DNA of 9,844 nt from RQOF01 sp964394475. GTDB lineage: Bacteria > Calditrichota > Calditrichia > RBG-13-44-9. How positions within the stretch are numbered: the stretch's first letter is position 1; every line of letters begins with the position of its first letter. The notes beneath the pieces were generated by a model. That model made no database searches and was not told the origin of the DNA. It was given only the letters and a program-made list of their open reading frames with translations. The position numbers and the translations under genes are program-made. Shown here one piece after another: positions 8,226-9,844 of this stretch. The DNA lies in the NCBI GenBank assembly GCA_964394475.1, contig CAYMXZ010000131.1, positions 1 through 9,844 of the forward strand, written 5' to 3'.

Positions 8226-8277
8226 ACTTCACAGAACAACTTCAGAACATTTTTTTAGAATTTTCTAAATACTTCAC
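8226..8277 (+). repeat. Three short ACTTCA-type direct repeats upstream of the oxidoreductase gene
   Basis: On the plus strand ACTTCACAGAAC (8226-8237), ACTTCAGAAC (8239-8248) and ACTTCAC (8271-8277) occur in one orientation. The first two are near-identical tandem copies 13 bp apart in start position. They could be protein-binding half-sites or chance repeats in AT-rich DNA. Confidence 0.4.
8254..8269. repeat. 16-bp inverted repeat, 7-bp arms
   Basis: TTTAGAA (8254-8260) and TTCTAAA (8263-8269) are perfect reverse complements with a 2-bp centre. The short centre and lack of a following T-run in the gene direction make it a possible operator and not a terminator. It lies 41 bp from the annotated oxidoreductase ATG, between the second and third ACTTCA elements. 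Confidence 0.45.
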
Positions 8278-8289
8278 AATTCATTTTTA

Positions 8290-8385
8290 TCAAATCGGTT
8301 CAATATGAAAATCCTGAGAATTACTTCCTTCGCCATCTTGATTCTCAGCAAGCTCCAAATCATCTGGATGATTCCTGTATGAATT
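8290..8385 (-). other. Possible frame-shifted C-terminal tail of the lipoprotein gene
   Basis: Skipping one base in the run of six A (minus strand; 8384-8389) after the codons for HDYYRK leads into 31 open codons, starting NSYRNHPDDLELAENQD and ending FHIEPI before TGA at 8290. The composition (acidic and amide residues, few hydrophobics) looks like a natural flexible C-terminus. The region overlaps what would otherwise be intergenic DNA. No homologue comparison was possible. Confidence 0.35.
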
Positions 8386-9670
8386 TTTTACGATAATAAT
8401 CGTGAATAATTTTTTTCGATATTGGATTCTGTTCGGTTTCCAGCAAAATGAATAGGGCTTCGATGGTCGATTCTGCCCCGGAATTTTTATTGATCTTGCT
8501 CGGGTCGTCGATACCATCAAAACATCGGCCAGAAGCAGGATCATAAAGCGCCTGTTTCGCTGCATTCTTTCCCAATAACCAGCAGGCAAATTCTCCTGCC
8601 ATTTCAGCATATTTTTTTTCCCCACTCCATTTATAAGCTTCCAGGCAGGCCCATACCATTGGTCGAATGCCATATGATATCTGAGGAAAGAACTGCGGAT
8701 TCACCATGGTTAATGTACCATTTTGAGATCGAATTGAAAAAGAGTGCAGCAGGCTATTTTTCCAAACATAGGGATAAAAGTGAGTAACTTCATTCATCGC
8801 TTTTTGGGAGTATCGTTCGTCTTTTAAAATATCAGCGGTTCTCAATAATGCATATGATTGCACATTCCCATAGGCATGCCAGGTATTTTCCCAGCTTAAA
8901 AAACAACTATAGGGAAAATTTTCAGAATCACCATACTGCATTTTTAATATTCCTTCTGCGAATTTGTGAAGTTTATCCTTCACTTCCCCCTGAGTCGATA
9001 TTGAGCAACAGGAATTTAAAATCAGCAGAATGATAGCCGCCTGATCTGACGCATAATTGTAAGGTAACCAGCGTGGTAATTCAAGCCCATTGAAGTTGAG
9101 AGTTTGTGGATAATATTGCAAAAGCGAATCGATAGCATAAAATGTCTTCTCCAGACGAAAAACCAGACGATCGGCAAAGTCGGGATAATTTTCCCTTAAT
9201 ATTTCCTGACCTTCGGCTAATGCCCAGCACGCCCTCCAGGTCCACCAGTCCGCCAGCGGTTGGCTATTTTTCCGCTCACGATTTATCGAATGATCAGAAT
9301 AAATAAAATTATAAAAAAGACCATTCTCTGCCTGCATCTGCAGCAGGAATGTGAGTAATCTTCTGGAACGTTTCAGACTCATTGGATCATTTGTATATTT
9401 ATAGTGCCGCAAATATAAAATAGCGGCGCGTGCCACATCATCCACACATGCCAGACCTTCTCCTTCTGCTTCAACTGGCCGATAATCCGGATAATCCGAA
9501 TAGATAGCCACAAAGGCGGCGGTGTCTTCCCCAAAAATAATTTCTTGAGTTAATCTTTCCAGATGCGAAAAATTCAACAGAGAGGTTCGATCACTCGTTT
9601 TATCTGATTGGCAGGAGCAGAGCAATATGCCCATTGAAATAACAGAGATGAACCTCTTAATCGGCTTCAT
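8360..9670 (-). CDS. Lipoprotein with probable six-hairpin (alpha/alpha toroid) glycosidase-like domain
   Basis: A 436-residue protein. Residues 1-20 are a lipoprotein signal: basic MKPIKR, hydrophobic core, and lipobox LCSC with Cys20 as the expected lipid anchor, so it should sit on a membrane facing the periplasm or outside. The rest is helical with aromatic loops, as in alpha/alpha-toroid glycosidases and epimerases: EGEGLACVDDVARA (69-82), FYNFIY (119-124), ADWWTWRACWAL (140-151), ENTWHAYGNVQSYAL (261-275), GRCFDGID (381-388) and NKNSGAESTIEAL (394-406). Paired acids in CVDDVARA and the NSGAES motif are candidates for function, but I cannot name a GH family. It follows an ABC permease by 18 nt, suggesting it trims or captures oligosaccharides for that importer. 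The start has AAGGA at good spacing. An alternative +1 frame after the A6 run at 8384-8389 would replace the last eight residues with 31 others, ending at 8290, for 459 in all. That tail looks more protein-like than intergenic DNA, so the true end is uncertain. Confidence 0.87.
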   Translation of the reverse strand: MKPIKRFISVISMGILLCSCQSDKTSDRTSLLNFSHLERLTQEIIFGEDTAAFVAIYSDYPDYRPVEAEGEGLACVDDVARAAILYLRHYKYTNDPMSLKRSRRLLTFLLQMQAENGLFYNFIYSDHSINRERKNSQPLADWWTWRACWALAEGQEILRENYPDFADRLVFRLEKTFYAIDSLLQYYPQTLNFNGLELPRWLPYNYASDQAAIILLILNSCCSISTQGEVKDKLHKFAEGILKMQYGDSENFPYSCFLSWENTWHAYGNVQSYALLRTADILKDERYSQKAMNEVTHFYPYVWKNSLLHSFSIRSQNGTLTMVNPQFFPQISYGIRPMVWACLEAYKWSGEKKYAEMAGEFACWLLGKNAAKQALYDPASGRCFDGIDDPSKINKNSGAESTIEALFILLETEQNPISKKIIHDYYRKKFIQESSR

Positions 9671-9676
9671 TTTCAG

Positions 9677-9681
9677 TCCTT
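9677..9681 (-). promoter_or_regulatory. Shine-Dalgarno site of the lipoprotein gene
   Basis: AAGGA on the minus strand, six bases before the ATG at 9670 and eight bases after the stop codon of the ABC permease. It supports both the start and cotranscription with the transporter. Confidence 0.65.
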
Positions 9682-9688
9682 TTTTGAA

Positions 9689-9844
9689 CTATTCTTTTAA
9701 CCCGCTGGTGGCCATACTTTGGATAAAATATCGCTGGAAAAAGACATAAGCCAACACGATTGGTATGGCCAGCAGAGTAGCAGAGGCCAACTTGGCACCC
9801 AGTTGCGATTCGGCTATCCCACCTACCGCGAACAGGGTTACCAG
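9689..9844 (-). CDS. Carbohydrate ABC transporter permease, MalG-like (5' part outside window)
   Basis: The last 51 codons of a gene entering from the right edge and ending in TAG at 9689. The peptide begins LVTLFAVGGIAESQLG, followed by a hydrophobic segment SATLLAIPIVLAYVFFQ (about 20-36 of the visible part) and the end RYFIQSMATSGLKE. A final transmembrane helix followed by FFQRYFIQ and a Gly-containing tail is characteristic of the CUT1-type MalG/binding-protein-dependent sugar permeases. It would form, with a second permease, an ATPase and a binding protein (expected further right), an inner-membrane importer. The next gene starts 18 nt downstream, so the importer and the mannoside enzymes are likely one transcription unit. 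Substrate is inferred from neighbours only: probably manno-oligosaccharides. Confidence 0.88.
   Translation of the reverse strand: MVTLFAVGGIAESQLGAKLASATLLAIPIVLAYVFFQRYFIQSMATSGLKE

Larger units (their letters stand above)
8214..8359 (-). promoter_or_regulatory. Largest intergenic gap; possible internal regulatory region
   Basis: This 146-nt stretch between the lipoprotein stop and the oxidoreductase start is the only sizeable gap in the window. Its right half (8290-8359) may be the frame-shifted tail of the lipoprotein gene. Its left half is AT-rich, with a dyad at 8254-8269 and three ACTTCA elements. On the minus strand a TTGATA and a TATTTA about 16 nt apart (within 8268-8295) could pass for a weak -35/-10 pair, but this is not convincing. 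No hairpin followed by a T-run in the gene direction is seen, so transcription may read through. Confidence 0.25.

Noticed and set aside
8251..8269. T-run plus inverted repeat as a rho-independent terminator
   Set aside because: On the gene strand the hairpin is followed by A residues. On the plus strand the T-run comes before the hairpin. Neither direction works.
8358..8373. Perfect dyad AATCATC-TG-GATGATT across the lipoprotein stop codon as a terminator
   Set aside because: A 2-nt centre is too short for a good hairpin, the stem is AT-rich and no T-run follows in the gene direction. It may also be coding in the +1 frame.
8290..8673. Minus-strand 127-codon open frame overlapping the lipoprotein gene
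   Set aside because: Its first ~95 codons lie within the better-supported lipoprotein frame and read as low-quality protein. Only the last ~31 codons are considered, as a possible frame-shifted tail.

Overview
The window is a single co-directional gene cluster on the minus strand, with eight genes and no RNA genes, CRISPR arrays or mobile elements. It reads as a locus for uptake and breakdown of beta-mannosides. In transcription order (right to left) it holds: the tail of a sugar ABC-transporter permease (9689-9844); a lipoprotein that looks like an alpha/alpha-toroid glycosidase (8360-9670); a Gfo/Idh/MocA oxidoreductase interrupted by one in-frame TAA (7077-8213); a short GH130 mannoside-phosphorylase-type enzyme (6078-7028); a longer, divergent GH130 enzyme overlapping it by ATGA (4819-6081); a GH2 beta-mannosidase (2312-4765); an FHS/FucP-like MFS sugar transporter (999-2246); and the first 325 codons of a secreted protein of unknown function that runs off the left edge (1-975).

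Organism: a bacterium with fairly AT-rich DNA that uses TAA, TGA and TAG as stops. The lipoprotein, the secreted protein and the FHS-type transporter fit a Gram-negative carbohydrate degrader. The secreted protein resembles sequences I associate with Calditrichota/Ignavibacteriota/KSB1-like or Bacteroidota-like genomes. That is recollection of family style, and the taxonomic call is weak. No SusC/SusD pair and no regulator is present.

Inferred workflow: surface or periplasmic proteins (lipoprotein and secreted protein) act on or bind glycans. Short mannosides enter through the ABC system, and free sugars possibly through the MFS carrier. In the cytoplasm the GH130 pair attacks beta-mannosidic bonds, at least one of them probably by phosphorolysis to mannose-1-phosphate. 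The GH2 enzyme removes remaining terminal beta-mannose, and the oxidoreductase, if functional, processes a released sugar. The linkage (beta-1,2 or beta-1,4, or Man-GlcNAc from N-glycans) cannot be read from the sequence.

Gaps are short: 18 nt, 146 nt, 48 nt, a 4-nt overlap, 53 nt, 65 nt and 23 nt. The 146-nt gap (8214-8359) is the only real candidate for an internal regulatory region. It holds a 16-bp dyad and three ACTTCA repeats, and part of it may code for a frame-shifted C-terminal tail of the lipoprotein gene. The premature TAA in the oxidoreductase and the suspected frame slip at an A6 run in the lipoprotein gene are the two integrity problems in the window.
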